DNA of 35,199 nt from Clostridia bacterium. GTDB lineage: Bacteria; Bacillota; Clostridia; Oscillospirales; Acutalibacteraceae. The stretch covers positions 1-35,199 of the forward strand of contig JAFRLW010000008.1 in assembly GCA_017431035.1 (NCBI GenBank), written 5' to 3'. Shown here piece by piece: positions 6,031 to 13,524 of this stretch. The notes beneath the pieces are model-generated. The model saw only the letters and a program-made list of their open reading frames with translations, was not told the DNA's origin and ran no database searches. The position numbers and the translations under genes are program-made. Each line of letters begins with the position of its first letter. Position 1 is the first letter of the stretch.

Positions 6031-6393
6031 TTGGCGATAGTATTGGACAAATCGAGGCCTATCTGTCCGCAGATTGAAGAGTATCTTTGCACAAAGATAG
6101 CAAACGGCGAGTACAAAAGCGGAGATAAACTGATTTCCGTCAGGGAACTTGCCGCTATGGCTGTTGTAAACCCGAATACCGTTCAAAAGGCGTATGAGGG
6201 ATTAGAGGCAAAAGGGCTTTTACGTTCTGTCAGAGGGTCAGGCTGGTTTATCGGAGAGAGTTCCGACAAAGCAAAAGAAATAGTAAACGGCATAATAGAA
6301 AAAGAGACCGCTTGTTACAAAAGAAAAATGGAAGAGCTTGGTCTAAACACCGAAGAAATAATAAATCTTATAAGGAGTGGGGATAATGAGTGA
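6031..6393 (+). CDS. GntR-family (YtrA-like) transcriptional regulator
   Basis: A 120-residue protein starting at TTG 6031, ten bases after GAAAGG; an upstream ATG at 5977 lies inside the promoter/operator and is rejected. The N-terminal winged helix is plain: PICPQIEEYLCTKIANGEYK, SVRELAAMAVVNPNTVQKAY and GLLRSVRGSGWFI. The short C-terminal tail of about 45 residues (KAKEIVNGIIEKETACYKRK onward) is a dimerising helix pair typical of the YtrA subfamily, which lacks a large ligand domain. YtrA regulators control ABC transporters induced by cell-wall or lipid II stress. The palindrome over its promoter supports autoregulation, and the gene overlaps the ABC ATPase gene by 8 bp. Confidence 0.9.
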   Translation: MAIVLDKSRPICPQIEEYLCTKIANGEYKSGDKLISVRELAAMAVVNPNTVQKAYEGLEAKGLLRSVRGSGWFIGESSDKAKEIVNGIIEKETACYKRKMEELGLNTEEIINLIRSGDNE

Positions 6394-7084
6394 GTTATTA
6401 AAATGTACTTCCCTTACCAAAAACTACGGTCACATAGCGGCACTAAAAAACGTTGACCTGGTAGTTGAGGGCGGCAAAATCATAGGACTGTTAGGACCTA
6501 ACGGATCAGGAAAAACGACCCTTATAAAACTGATAAACGGACTGCTTGTTCCGGACGGCGGAGAGATTACAATTTTAGGCAACAAACCGGGTGTAGAAAG
6601 CAAACAATCGGTTGCTTATCTTCCCGACAACGACTATTTGAACCCCTCTATGACCGCTCTGGCGACCGCTGAACTTTTTGCTGATTTTTATCCCGATTTC
6701 AGCATAGAAGCGGCAAAGAAAATGTTTGGCGAACTCGGTATTGACCAAAACGCAAAACTTAAAACTTTATCAAAAGGTAATCGGGAGAAAGTATGTCTTA
6801 TTTTGACAATGAGCCGCAAAGCGAAACTATACGTTCTTGACGAGCCGATAGCCGGTGTTGACCCGGCGACAAGAGATTATATAATCTCAACCATACTTCA
6901 AAACTACAACAAAGAGGCTTCGGTTATAATCTCTACGCACATAATTTCCGATATTGAATCTGCGCTTGACGAGGTTATTTTCCTAAAAGGCGGAGAGATA
7001 GTTCTTCACAAATCGGTAGACGAGATAAGAAACGAAAACAACAAAAGTGTTGACGAACTTTTCAGGGAGGTATTCAAATGGTAA
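6386..7084 (+). CDS. ABC transporter ATP-binding protein (YtrB-like)
   Basis: A 232-residue ATPase. ATG 6386 is preferred over the in-frame GTG 6377 because AAGGAG (6371-6376) is correctly spaced from it. Walker A is GPNGSGKTT (residues ~37-45), the signature is LSKGNREKV (a variant of LSGGQ, ~131-139), Walker B is LYVLDEPIAGVDP (~151-163), and the H-loop is STHIIS. Together with the following permease and the YtrA-like regulator it forms an ABC-2 type exporter or stress-response transporter of the Ytr/Bce-accessory kind. It overlaps both neighbours, so translation is coupled. Confidence 0.92.
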   Translation: MSELLKCTSLTKNYGHIAALKNVDLVVEGGKIIGLLGPNGSGKTTLIKLINGLLVPDGGEITILGNKPGVESKQSVAYLPDNDYLNPSMTALATAELFADFYPDFSIEAAKKMFGELGIDQNAKLKTLSKGNREKVCLILTMSRKAKLYVLDEPIAGVDPATRDYIISTILQNYNKEASVIISTHIISDIESALDEVIFLKGGEIVLHKSVDEIRNENNKSVDELFREVFKW

Positions 7085-7887
7085 AGAAATTATTAAAATA
7101 CGATTTTTCCGCCCTATCAAAACCGTTAATCCCTATGTATATAGTTATGCTCTCTATCGCCCTGTTTAACAGGATAGTACAGTTTTTTGAGAGCGACGGC
7201 GTGGCATACAACATATTCTTTATTTCATCAACTATTTTATTTGTTATAAGCATTGCCGTTAGTTTTGTATATACCCTTGCGGTTTGTGTTGTGAGGTTTT
7301 ACAAAAACCTTTATTCTCATCAAGGTTATTTAACCCTGACGCTTCCGGCTAGTCACTCAGAGCATATCTTATCAAAACTGATATCCTCCGTTTGCGCTAT
7401 GGCTGTAACACTTTTAGCGGTGATAATATCCGTATCGGTCTGCACGGCAGGCGACGTTTTCGGAGAAATAATAAAAGCGGCGCTCTACATTTTCAAGCAA
7501 TATTTCAGGCTTACTAAGGTGCACGGTGCATTTTATATTTTAGAGTTTATACTGGTTTTACTTGCCACCACCGTGGCGGAACTGTTGACCATTTTCACCT
7601 CTGTCACCGTAGGTCAACTTGCAAAGAAAAACCGCATACTTTTAGCCTTTGGCGTTTATTTCGGAATATATGTCGCCTGGCAGATAATAGAAACGGTATT
7701 GCTTATTATAGGCGCAGTTTTTGTGAACACCGATATTGCCGAAAAACTGTTAGACTACATAGCTGAAAACACCTATCAATGTATTCACATTGCGCTTATC
7801 GGATTTTTGCTTATACAGTTAGCCGTATCATTTGCCGGTTTCTTTATAACAAGAAAAATAATGCGAACAAAGCTTAATTTGGAGTGA
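7078..7887 (+). CDS. ABC-2 type membrane permease
   Basis: A 269-residue membrane protein overlapping the ATPase gene by 7 bp. I see six hydrophobic helices: about residues 17-35, 45-72, 100-125, 155-180, 190-212 and 235-258. The loop FYKNLYSHQGYLTLTLPASH between helices 2 and 3 is a feature of YtrC/D-type and related ABC-2 permeases. It should form the transmembrane part of the exporter energised by the preceding ATPase. Substrate is unknown; by regulator class it may respond to cell-envelope damage. Confidence 0.85.
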   Translation: MVKKLLKYDFSALSKPLIPMYIVMLSIALFNRIVQFFESDGVAYNIFFISSTILFVISIAVSFVYTLAVCVVRFYKNLYSHQGYLTLTLPASHSEHILSKLISSVCAMAVTLLAVIISVSVCTAGDVFGEIIKAALYIFKQYFRLTKVHGAFYILEFILVLLATTVAELLTIFTSVTVGQLAKKNRILLAFGVYFGIYVAWQIIETVLLIIGAVFVNTDIAEKLLDYIAENTYQCIHIALIGFLLIQLAVSFAGFFITRKIMRTKLNLE

Positions 7888-7891
7888 GTTT

Positions 7892-7993
7892 ATGAAAAAG
7901 ACTATATCTATTATTATAGCTCTGCTATTTGGCTCTATTCTTGTATTTAACAGAATAAAAAGGAAGAAAAGAGGTAAGCAAAATGAAGATTAA
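7892..7993 (+). CDS. 33-residue single-helix membrane microprotein
   Basis: Below the usual length cut-off but with good signals: GGAGTG at 7881-7886 and ATG at 7892, and its end overlaps the next gene's start (7983) by 11 bp in another frame. The product is MKKTISIIIALLFGSILVFN followed by a strongly basic tail RIKRKKRGKQNED. This is one membrane helix (residues ~4-20) with a positively charged cytoplasmic end. Its place between permease and lipoprotein suggests an accessory subunit of the transporter. I do not recognise a family. Confidence 0.55.
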   Translation: MKKTISIIIALLFGSILVFNRIKRKKRGKQNED

Positions 7994-8702
7994 AAGAACG
8001 GTTGCTATACTTGTTTTAACTGCGCTTATTTTATCACTTTTCACGGGATGTAATGCCCTTGACAAAGCGAGAGACCACCGAGCCGTTTACCTTGACAAAG
8101 CGCATACTGAAATACAATTTAGGGATAAAACATACAAATCGCTTCCAGAAAATATGGATTTTAATCCCATTATAAGCGACTATGATTTTTGCAGCGTGAC
8201 CGAAAAGGACGTTCCGATACTCTTATCGGAGTTTATGGCAACAGAAGATGTTTTGCCGACCTTAAACGACGAAATACTCTTTAAGTCTGCCGGAGAAAAA
8301 TCGTATGCGAGAAGTGACGTTTACGAAAAGTATGAAAAACTTTTCAAAGAATACACCCTTGATACCTACACCTATATCTCTTCGACCTATTATAGTAAAA
8401 CCAACAAGTCGGTCACTAAAAGAGAACTGATAAAGAAATCGGACGTCGAGATAATAGATAAAGCGATAAGCGAGGGCGAAAGGTGCGAAATACCTGAAGA
8501 GGCAACCTACGGTTCACAGTTTGAGATAGAACTGTCCGATAAATCCCTGCTATTTGCAAGACCTTACTATTGTATTTTTATAAACAGCGACTCAGTTTAT
8601 ATTCTGCTTGTTGACAAAGGTGTTGCCTATAAGGTAAGTAATGAATACATAAAAGATTTCGCCAATATGGAACTTGAATATCAAGCAGAACACCTGGAAT
8701 AA
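7983..8702 (+). CDS. Lipoprotein of the ABC operon
   Basis: A 239-residue protein with a lipoprotein signal: MKIKRTVAILVLTALILSLF then TGC at residues 21-23 (lipobox LFTGC, lipidated Cys23). The mature part is rich in charged residues with beta-type patterns and has no motif I can name. It ends the operon before a strong terminator. Being lipid-anchored outside the membrane, it may bind or sense the transporter's substrate; that is inferred from context only. Confidence 0.75.
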   Translation: MKIKRTVAILVLTALILSLFTGCNALDKARDHRAVYLDKAHTEIQFRDKTYKSLPENMDFNPIISDYDFCSVTEKDVPILLSEFMATEDVLPTLNDEILFKSAGEKSYARSDVYEKYEKLFKEYTLDTYTYISSTYYSKTNKSVTKRELIKKSDVEIIDKAISEGERCEIPEEATYGSQFEIELSDKSLLFARPYYCIFINSDSVYILLVDKGVAYKVSNEYIKDFANMELEYQAEHLE

Positions 8703-8716
8703 AACAAATTATAAAA

Positions 8717-8746
8717 AAAGAGGCACATAAGGTGCCTCTTTTTTGT
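8717..8746. terminator. Bidirectional terminator
   Basis: AAAGAGGCAC pairs with GTGCCTCTTT, with A-rich and T-rich flanks. It serves the ABC operon on the plus strand and the convergent LysR gene. Confidence 0.88.
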
Positions 8747-8747
8747 T

Positions 8748-9698
8748 TTATTTTGAGTTTGCTATTTTTATGCTCTCTTCAATAAAAGACTGTGCCGCTT
8801 TAGTGAGATAGCGGTTTGTCTTTGTATAGAAATAAATATTACGCTCGATATCTTTTTCGTCTAGCCTGTAGAATAGTACGTCTGACGAGCCGGAAAGATT
8901 TTTTATCATAGTATCGCTGACAAAACTAACCCCCACGCCCGAACAGGTAAAGTTATATGCCGTTATCTGCTGGTCAAGTTTGAAGAGTATTTTCGGCTTG
9001 ATATCGTGACGTTTAAAGAGTTTCAGCGCTCTTTTACCGGTATCGTTTTCACTCTTTAGGAGTACAAACGGCTCGTTTTTGAAGGTGGTAAGCGATACTG
9101 TTTTTGCATCAGGCGCATTATGCTTACACTCTTTTATATCATTAGCAGTATAGCATTTTTCTTTTACCGCTTTATTGACGGCATAACTCTTCGGAACGGC
9201 GACAAGCAAAGTCTCGGTAGAGTATTTTTGGGGATTAAGACTCTTGTTGTTAATAAGCACGTTATCCATAACGATATCGAGTTTACCCGAAATAATCCGG
9301 TCTATAAGGTTTTGAGTATGGTCTTCGGTGATATGGAACTTTATATTCGGATAATGGCGGTTAAACCTGGAAATCAACTCAGACAAGACAAAGGAATTGA
9401 ACATTCCGCTTCCGCCTATTTTAATCTCGCCTTTCAGCACATTAAAACTATCGGAAACAAAGTTTTTGAAACTGTCTTCTATCGTGGATATCTCATTAGC
9501 GCATTCGATATATTTTTTACCTATATCGGTAAGTGACAGCGGATTTGTAGAACGGTCAAAAATCGGTGCGCCTATTTCCTTTTCAATTCTTTTTATCGAG
9601 GCGCTCAGCGACGGTTGTGAAATATAAAGTTCTTTTGCGGCTTTTGAAAAACTTTTTGATTTTTCAACGCTTAAAACATATTCTTTATTCTTAAACAT
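8748..9698 (-). CDS. LysR-family transcriptional regulator
   Basis: A 316-residue regulator with an N-terminal winged helix (SFSKAAKELYISQPSLSASI, about residues 16-35, then EIGAPIFDRS and LSLTDIGKKY) and a periplasmic-binding-like effector domain from about residue 90 (GEIKIGGSG onward). It starts at 9698 with GGAGGG seven bases upstream. Only 25 bp separate it from the end of asnA, and I see no terminator hairpin there, so it may be read from the T-box-controlled asnS-asnA transcript. The regulated genes and ligand are unknown. Confidence 0.9.
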   Translation of the reverse strand: MFKNKEYVLSVEKSKSFSKAAKELYISQPSLSASIKRIEKEIGAPIFDRSTNPLSLTDIGKKYIECANEISTIEDSFKNFVSDSFNVLKGEIKIGGSGMFNSFVLSELISRFNRHYPNIKFHITEDHTQNLIDRIISGKLDIVMDNVLINNKSLNPQKYSTETLLVAVPKSYAVNKAVKEKCYTANDIKECKHNAPDAKTVSLTTFKNEPFVLLKSENDTGKRALKLFKRHDIKPKILFKLDQQITAYNFTCSGVGVSFVSDTMIKNLSGSSDVLFYRLDEKDIERNIYFYTKTNRYLTKAAQSFIEESIKIANSK

Positions 9699-9723
9699 TA
9701 TATCCCTCCTGTAATTCCTTTTT

Positions 9724-10707
9724 TTAGAGCAATTCTATTCCGGCGGCTTTGCATTTTTCTATTTCCTCTTCCGGCCAATAGGAAGCCTGAACCTCGCCTA
9801 TATGCGCCTTTTGGAGAAGAAGCATACAAAGTCTTGACTGACCGATACCACCGCCTATTGTAAGAGGCAATTCGCCGTTTATAAGCGACTTGTGGAAAGG
9901 AAGCGATAGTCTCTCACTTTTACCGGCTTTTTCAAGTTGGCTGACAAGTGATTTTTCATCTACTCTTATGCCCATTGAGGAAACCTCAAAAGCTTTTTTC
10001 GTGATTTTGTTATATATCAGTATATCTCCGTTGAGTTCCCAGTCATCATAGTCAGGGGCTCGTAAATCATGCGGCTCGCCGTTTGATAGTTTATCGCCTA
10101 TGCCTATAATAAAGACCGCACCCCATTTTTTTGCGGCGGCGTCTTCCCTCTCTTTAGGGGAAAGGTCCGGGTACATTTTCAACAGTTCTTCGGTTGTTAT
10201 AAACTTAATTTGTCGAGGAAAATAGTTTATAAGCGCCGGGTATTCTCTCTCAATATAGTCAGCCGTCATAAGAATAGCGGAATAAATACGGTTTACTGTG
10301 TCTTCAAGATACTCCCTTGTTCTGTCTTCTCTTTCTATAATCTTTTCCCAGTCCCACTGGTCAACGTATATAGAGTGAATACTGTCAACCGTTTCATCTC
10401 TTCTTATGGCGTTCATATCAGAGTAAAGTCCTGTGTGCAACTGGAAATTATAGCGAGAAAGCGCATAACGTTTCCATTTTGCAAGAGAGTGAACTATCTC
10501 AAGTTCCTCGCCTGTTTGCAAAACGTCAAATCTAACCGGTCTCTCAACGCCGTTTAAGTTATCGTTAAGACCGCTGTTTTCCTTTACAAAAAGGGGCGCT
10601 GATACACGGCGAAGGTTGAGTGCGTCGCAAAGATTTTCCTCAAACTTGTGTCGAAGCATTCTTATAGCGCTTTGTGTGGTTAATACGTCAAGTTTCGGTT
10701 TGTACAT
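9724..10707 (-). CDS. asnA: Aspartate-ammonia ligase (asparagine synthetase A)
   Basis: A 327-residue protein, the normal AsnA length. It makes asparagine from aspartate, ammonia and ATP in the cytoplasm and has a class II aminoacyl-tRNA synthetase fold. Characteristic stretches include IRRDETVDSIHSIYVDQWDW (residues ~102-121), GIGDKLSNGEPHDLRAPDYD and the motif-3-like GGGIGQSRLCMLLLQ near the C-terminus. It lies 39 bp after asnS in the same orientation, so both enzymes that use or supply asparagine should respond to uncharged tRNA-Asn through the upstream T-box. Confidence 0.95.
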   Translation of the reverse strand: MYKPKLDVLTTQSAIRMLRHKFEENLCDALNLRRVSAPLFVKENSGLNDNLNGVERPVRFDVLQTGEELEIVHSLAKWKRYALSRYNFQLHTGLYSDMNAIRRDETVDSIHSIYVDQWDWEKIIEREDRTREYLEDTVNRIYSAILMTADYIEREYPALINYFPRQIKFITTEELLKMYPDLSPKEREDAAAKKWGAVFIIGIGDKLSNGEPHDLRAPDYDDWELNGDILIYNKITKKAFEVSSMGIRVDEKSLVSQLEKAGKSERLSLPFHKSLINGELPLTIGGGIGQSRLCMLLLQKAHIGEVQASYWPEEEIEKCKAAGIELL

Positions 10708-10746
10708 ACTTATTCCTCCTATCTTTTTTATATAAATACAAACAAT

Positions 10747-12123
10747 TTACGAAATAGTGCCTACCGTTCTCGGATAAAGGATAACGTCTCTTATATTCTC
10801 TATTCCGGTAACGTACATTATCATTCTCTCAAGTCCGAGACCGAAACCGCTATGCGGTACCGAGCCATACTTTCTGAGCGACAAATAGTCGTTATAGTCT
10901 TCTATCTTCATACCTCTGATTTCCATAGCATTAAGCAATTTATCGAGGTCAGCCTCTCTCTCGCTGCAACCGATTATCTCGCCGACACCGGGTACCAAAA
11001 GGTCGGTAGCGGCAACGGTTTTGCCGTCGGGATTTTGTTTCATATAAAACGCCTTGATATCCTTTGGATAATTGGTGAGAAAAACGGGCTTTTTGCATAT
11101 TTCTTCGGAAATAAAGCGCTCGTGTTCGGTCATCAGGTCGTCGCCCCATTTGACTTTGTTTTGGAACTTATCCTCATTTTTCATTAGTATTTCTACCGCC
11201 TCAGTATAGGTCATAACGGCAAAATTATGGCTTGAAACGGTTTTGAGTTTTTCTATAAGTCCGTTTTCAAAATGCTTATCGAAGAACTGCATTTCATCAG
11301 GGCAACGCTCAAGCACGGCTTTGATGATATACTTTATCATATCCTCCGCCATTTCGATAATATCGGGAAGTTCCGCAAACGCAACCTCAGGCTCTACGTG
11401 CCAAAACTCAGCAACGTGGCGCTGGGTATTGCTCTTTTCGGCACGGAATGAAGGTCCGAAAGTGTAAATCTTTCCAAGCGCCATAGCGGCAACCTCGCCC
11501 TCAAGCTGACCCGAAACCGACAAGGCGGCACGGCGGCGGAAGAAATCGGCGGCGTCATACTCCTCTTCACTTTTATAATCTTTGCTGAAACCTATCGTGG
11601 TAACACGGAACATCTCGCCTGCACCCTCACTATCGGAAGCGGTGATGATAGGCGTATTGACATAGACGTAATTATTCTTTTGGAAATACTCGTGTATTGC
11701 GGCGGAAAGCACCGATCTCACTCTGAACACGGCATTGAAAGTATTTGTACGAACTCTGAGTGCCGGAATAGTGCGAAGATACTCAAGTGTATGGCGCTTT
11801 TTTTGAAGCGGATAATCGGGCGGACAAACGCCCAAAACGGTTATAGCCTTTGCATTTAGTTCAACGCTGTCTTTAGCAACTACCGAATCAACAAGCGTTC
11901 CCTCAACTTTTAGCGAAGTACCGAGTCGCATATATTCGGCAATATCGCTCATCTCATTTTTATCTATTACTATTTGCAAGTGTTTTAGAGAAGTACCGTC
12001 GTTAAGTTCCAAAAACGCCATATTTTTTGAATCTCTCGACGTTCTGACCCAACCGCATACGGTAATATCCTTTCCTACAAGTTCTCTGTCTTTTAATACT
12101 TTTACAATATCGGTGTGTTTCAT
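10747..12123 (-). CDS. asnS: Asparaginyl-tRNA synthetase
   Basis: A 458-residue class IIb synthetase that charges tRNA-Asn. It has an N-terminal OB-fold anticodon domain (about residues 1-105, with VCGWVRTSRDSKNMAFLELN), class II motif 2 (FGPSFRAEKSNTQRHVAEFW) and motif 3 (GFGLGLERMIMYVTG, near residues 432-446). It has the DDLMTEHER insertion region expected of AsnRS. The GGAGG site lies eight bases before ATG 12123. Expression is set by the T-box leader directly upstream. Confidence 0.96.
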   Translation of the reverse strand: MKHTDIVKVLKDRELVGKDITVCGWVRTSRDSKNMAFLELNDGTSLKHLQIVIDKNEMSDIAEYMRLGTSLKVEGTLVDSVVAKDSVELNAKAITVLGVCPPDYPLQKKRHTLEYLRTIPALRVRTNTFNAVFRVRSVLSAAIHEYFQKNNYVYVNTPIITASDSEGAGEMFRVTTIGFSKDYKSEEEYDAADFFRRRAALSVSGQLEGEVAAMALGKIYTFGPSFRAEKSNTQRHVAEFWHVEPEVAFAELPDIIEMAEDMIKYIIKAVLERCPDEMQFFDKHFENGLIEKLKTVSSHNFAVMTYTEAVEILMKNEDKFQNKVKWGDDLMTEHERFISEEICKKPVFLTNYPKDIKAFYMKQNPDGKTVAATDLLVPGVGEIIGCSEREADLDKLLNAMEIRGMKIEDYNDYLSLRKYGSVPHSGFGLGLERMIMYVTGIENIRDVILYPRTVGTIS

Positions 12124-12136
12124 AAATTACCTCCGA

Positions 12137-12180
12137 AATAAAATAAAGCCCATTCGTCCCTAAAAAGGGGACGAACGAGC
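12137..12180 (-). terminator. Regulated terminator of the T-box leader
   Basis: The minus-strand stem GCTCGTTCGTCCC/GGGACGAATGGGC (12167-12180 with 12148-12160) has a few mismatches and is followed by TTTATTTTATTT. It is mutually exclusive with the T-box antiterminator. Confidence 0.85.
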
Positions 12181-12432
12181 CGTTAAATACTCATCCGCGG
12201 TGCCACCCGCTTTTGACCAATCGGTCCTACTCACAGCAAAAACTGCTTACGGTTGTAACGTACCGCCTACGGCGCCCCTACTAAACATCAGTTTTTCAGT
12301 TTGCAGTTCCAAAGTGTTCTTCACCGTTCACGTATGGCGCCGTTTTCACTGAGGGGCACTCACTTTACACCGTTTGAGCGGTTACTTTTCTTTTTCATAA
12401 CTTTTTTTGTTCTATGATATAACTTAAAACTT
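12137..12432 (-). promoter_or_regulatory. T-box riboswitch leader of asnS-asnA (tRNA-Asn sensing)
   Basis: On the minus strand the leader contains the T-box antiterminator sequence GCGGGTGGCACCGCGG (12196-12211), preceded by TAGGACCGATTGGTC (stem III-like) and followed by the terminator. Uncharged tRNA pairs with the T-box bulge and prevents termination. The upstream ~200 nt hold the Stem I region; AAC triplets that could be the Asn specifier occur in GTGAACGG and AGAACACT, but I cannot assign one with certainty by eye. This is the only feature needed to explain the ~320 bp gene-free stretch. Confidence 0.92.
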
Positions 12433-12438
12433 ATATAC

Positions 12439-12467
12439 AGTATATCACTGAACCGAATCGTTGTCAA
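12439..12467 (-). promoter_or_regulatory. Promoter of the asn T-box operon
   Basis: On the minus strand TTGACA (12462-12467), a 17-bp spacer and TATACT (12439-12444). The -35 and spacer lie inside the last codons of the upstream AraC-family gene, which ends at 12445. Confidence 0.85.
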
Positions 12468-13293
12468 TATTATTTTTTACATACATAACAGGCTTTTCGG
12501 GAACGCCCTTTGCGTTGTGACGAAACTCGCTCGGAATAACGCCGCTATGCTTTAAGAATATGCGGTTAAAGGAACTTTGATTCTTAAATCCGCATTCATA
12601 GGCTATCTCGCTGATACTCTTCCCCGTTGAAACAAGCAGGTTTTGAGCCATACTTACACGGTATGAGTTTACAAGTGTTCTGAAATTGCATTTGAAAGTT
12701 TCCGAAATAATATGAGAGATATAATATTTGTTGTAATTCAGTTCTTTTGCAACTTCCTCAAGGCTTATCTCCCTCGTATAATTTTCAAGAAGATATACTA
12801 TGAGTTGTTGCACAAAATTATTATCGGTGGAACGTTCAACAAGTTCCATATTATTTATAAGTTCACCAAGCACTACCGAGATATAACTTGTAAGAACGTT
12901 GCAGTTAGTCGAAAAAGCTGTCTTTTTGATACTGTTTGCACGGTTTAGCATATCATAAACAAGATTTGGGAACTCGCCTTGTCTGAGCACCGGGCAAGAG
13001 GGTCTGAAACGTGACAAAACCTCATGGAAAGACGGAAACAAATCGTTATCCGCAAGGACTAAAAGTCCCGTAGCGTTATCAACCGATTTTATCGAGTGTA
13101 TAACGTTGGGGAAGACAACATAAATATCTCCGCTTTTGAGGTTATAATCCTCATTATCTATAGTTACGACAAGGCTACCCGTTTTGATATAAAATATCTC
13201 AATTTGTTTATGAAAACGGGAAGGATATTCTTTCGTATGTTTTTGCGGAACAATGTAAATCATTGACGATATAAGTTCATATTTCGGAAACAT
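12445..13293 (-). CDS. AraC-family transcriptional regulator with cupin sensor
   Basis: A 282-residue protein. The N-terminal cupin-type domain (residues ~5-90) includes FHKQIEIFYIKTGSLVVTID and LKSGDIYVVFPNVIHSI, typical of sugar-responsive AraC regulators. The C-terminal double helix-turn-helix (about 170-265) includes ISLEEVAKELNYNKYYISHI and the conserved SISEIAYECGFKNQSSFNRI. GAGGTGG lies just upstream of ATG 13293. It is divergent from the nucleotide-sugar block, with about 230 bp between, so it could control that block, but nothing proves it. It ends inside the asn promoter, with no terminator of its own in between. Confidence 0.9.
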   Translation of the reverse strand: MFPKYELISSMIYIVPQKHTKEYPSRFHKQIEIFYIKTGSLVVTIDNEDYNLKSGDIYVVFPNVIHSIKSVDNATGLLVLADNDLFPSFHEVLSRFRPSCPVLRQGEFPNLVYDMLNRANSIKKTAFSTNCNVLTSYISVVLGELINNMELVERSTDNNFVQQLIVYLLENYTREISLEEVAKELNYNKYYISHIISETFKCNFRTLVNSYRVSMAQNLLVSTGKSISEIAYECGFKNQSSFNRIFLKHSGVIPSEFRHNAKGVPEKPVMYVKNNIDNDSVQ

Positions 13294-13347
13294 AATGCCA
13301 CCTCAACAATTCATTATATTATAGTCATTAGTTGTCCTTTCGGCTTC

Positions 13348-13376
13348 ATTATATGACAGTAAATACCGTTTGTCAA
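13348..13376 (-). promoter_or_regulatory. Promoter of the AraC-family gene
   Basis: Perfect consensus on the minus strand: TTGACA (13371-13376), 17-bp spacer, TATAAT (13348-13353). Confidence 0.85.
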
Positions 13377-13449
13377 CGATATTTTTCATAACCGCAATTT
13401 TGTATTATTTGTATAAAAAAATCGTCTAATTTATAGCTAATATTTGTTA

Positions 13450-13478
13450 TTGAATATATAACGGTTTTATGGTAAAAT
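13450..13478 (+). promoter_or_regulatory. Promoter of the aminotransferase-dehydratase operon
   Basis: TTGAAT (13450-13455), 17-bp spacer, TAAAAT (13473-13478), 46 bp before the ATG at 13525. Confidence 0.6.
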
Positions 13479-13524
13479 TATTAGGAATAAAATATATAGA
13501 TTATCTTAACAGGATGTGATAAAT

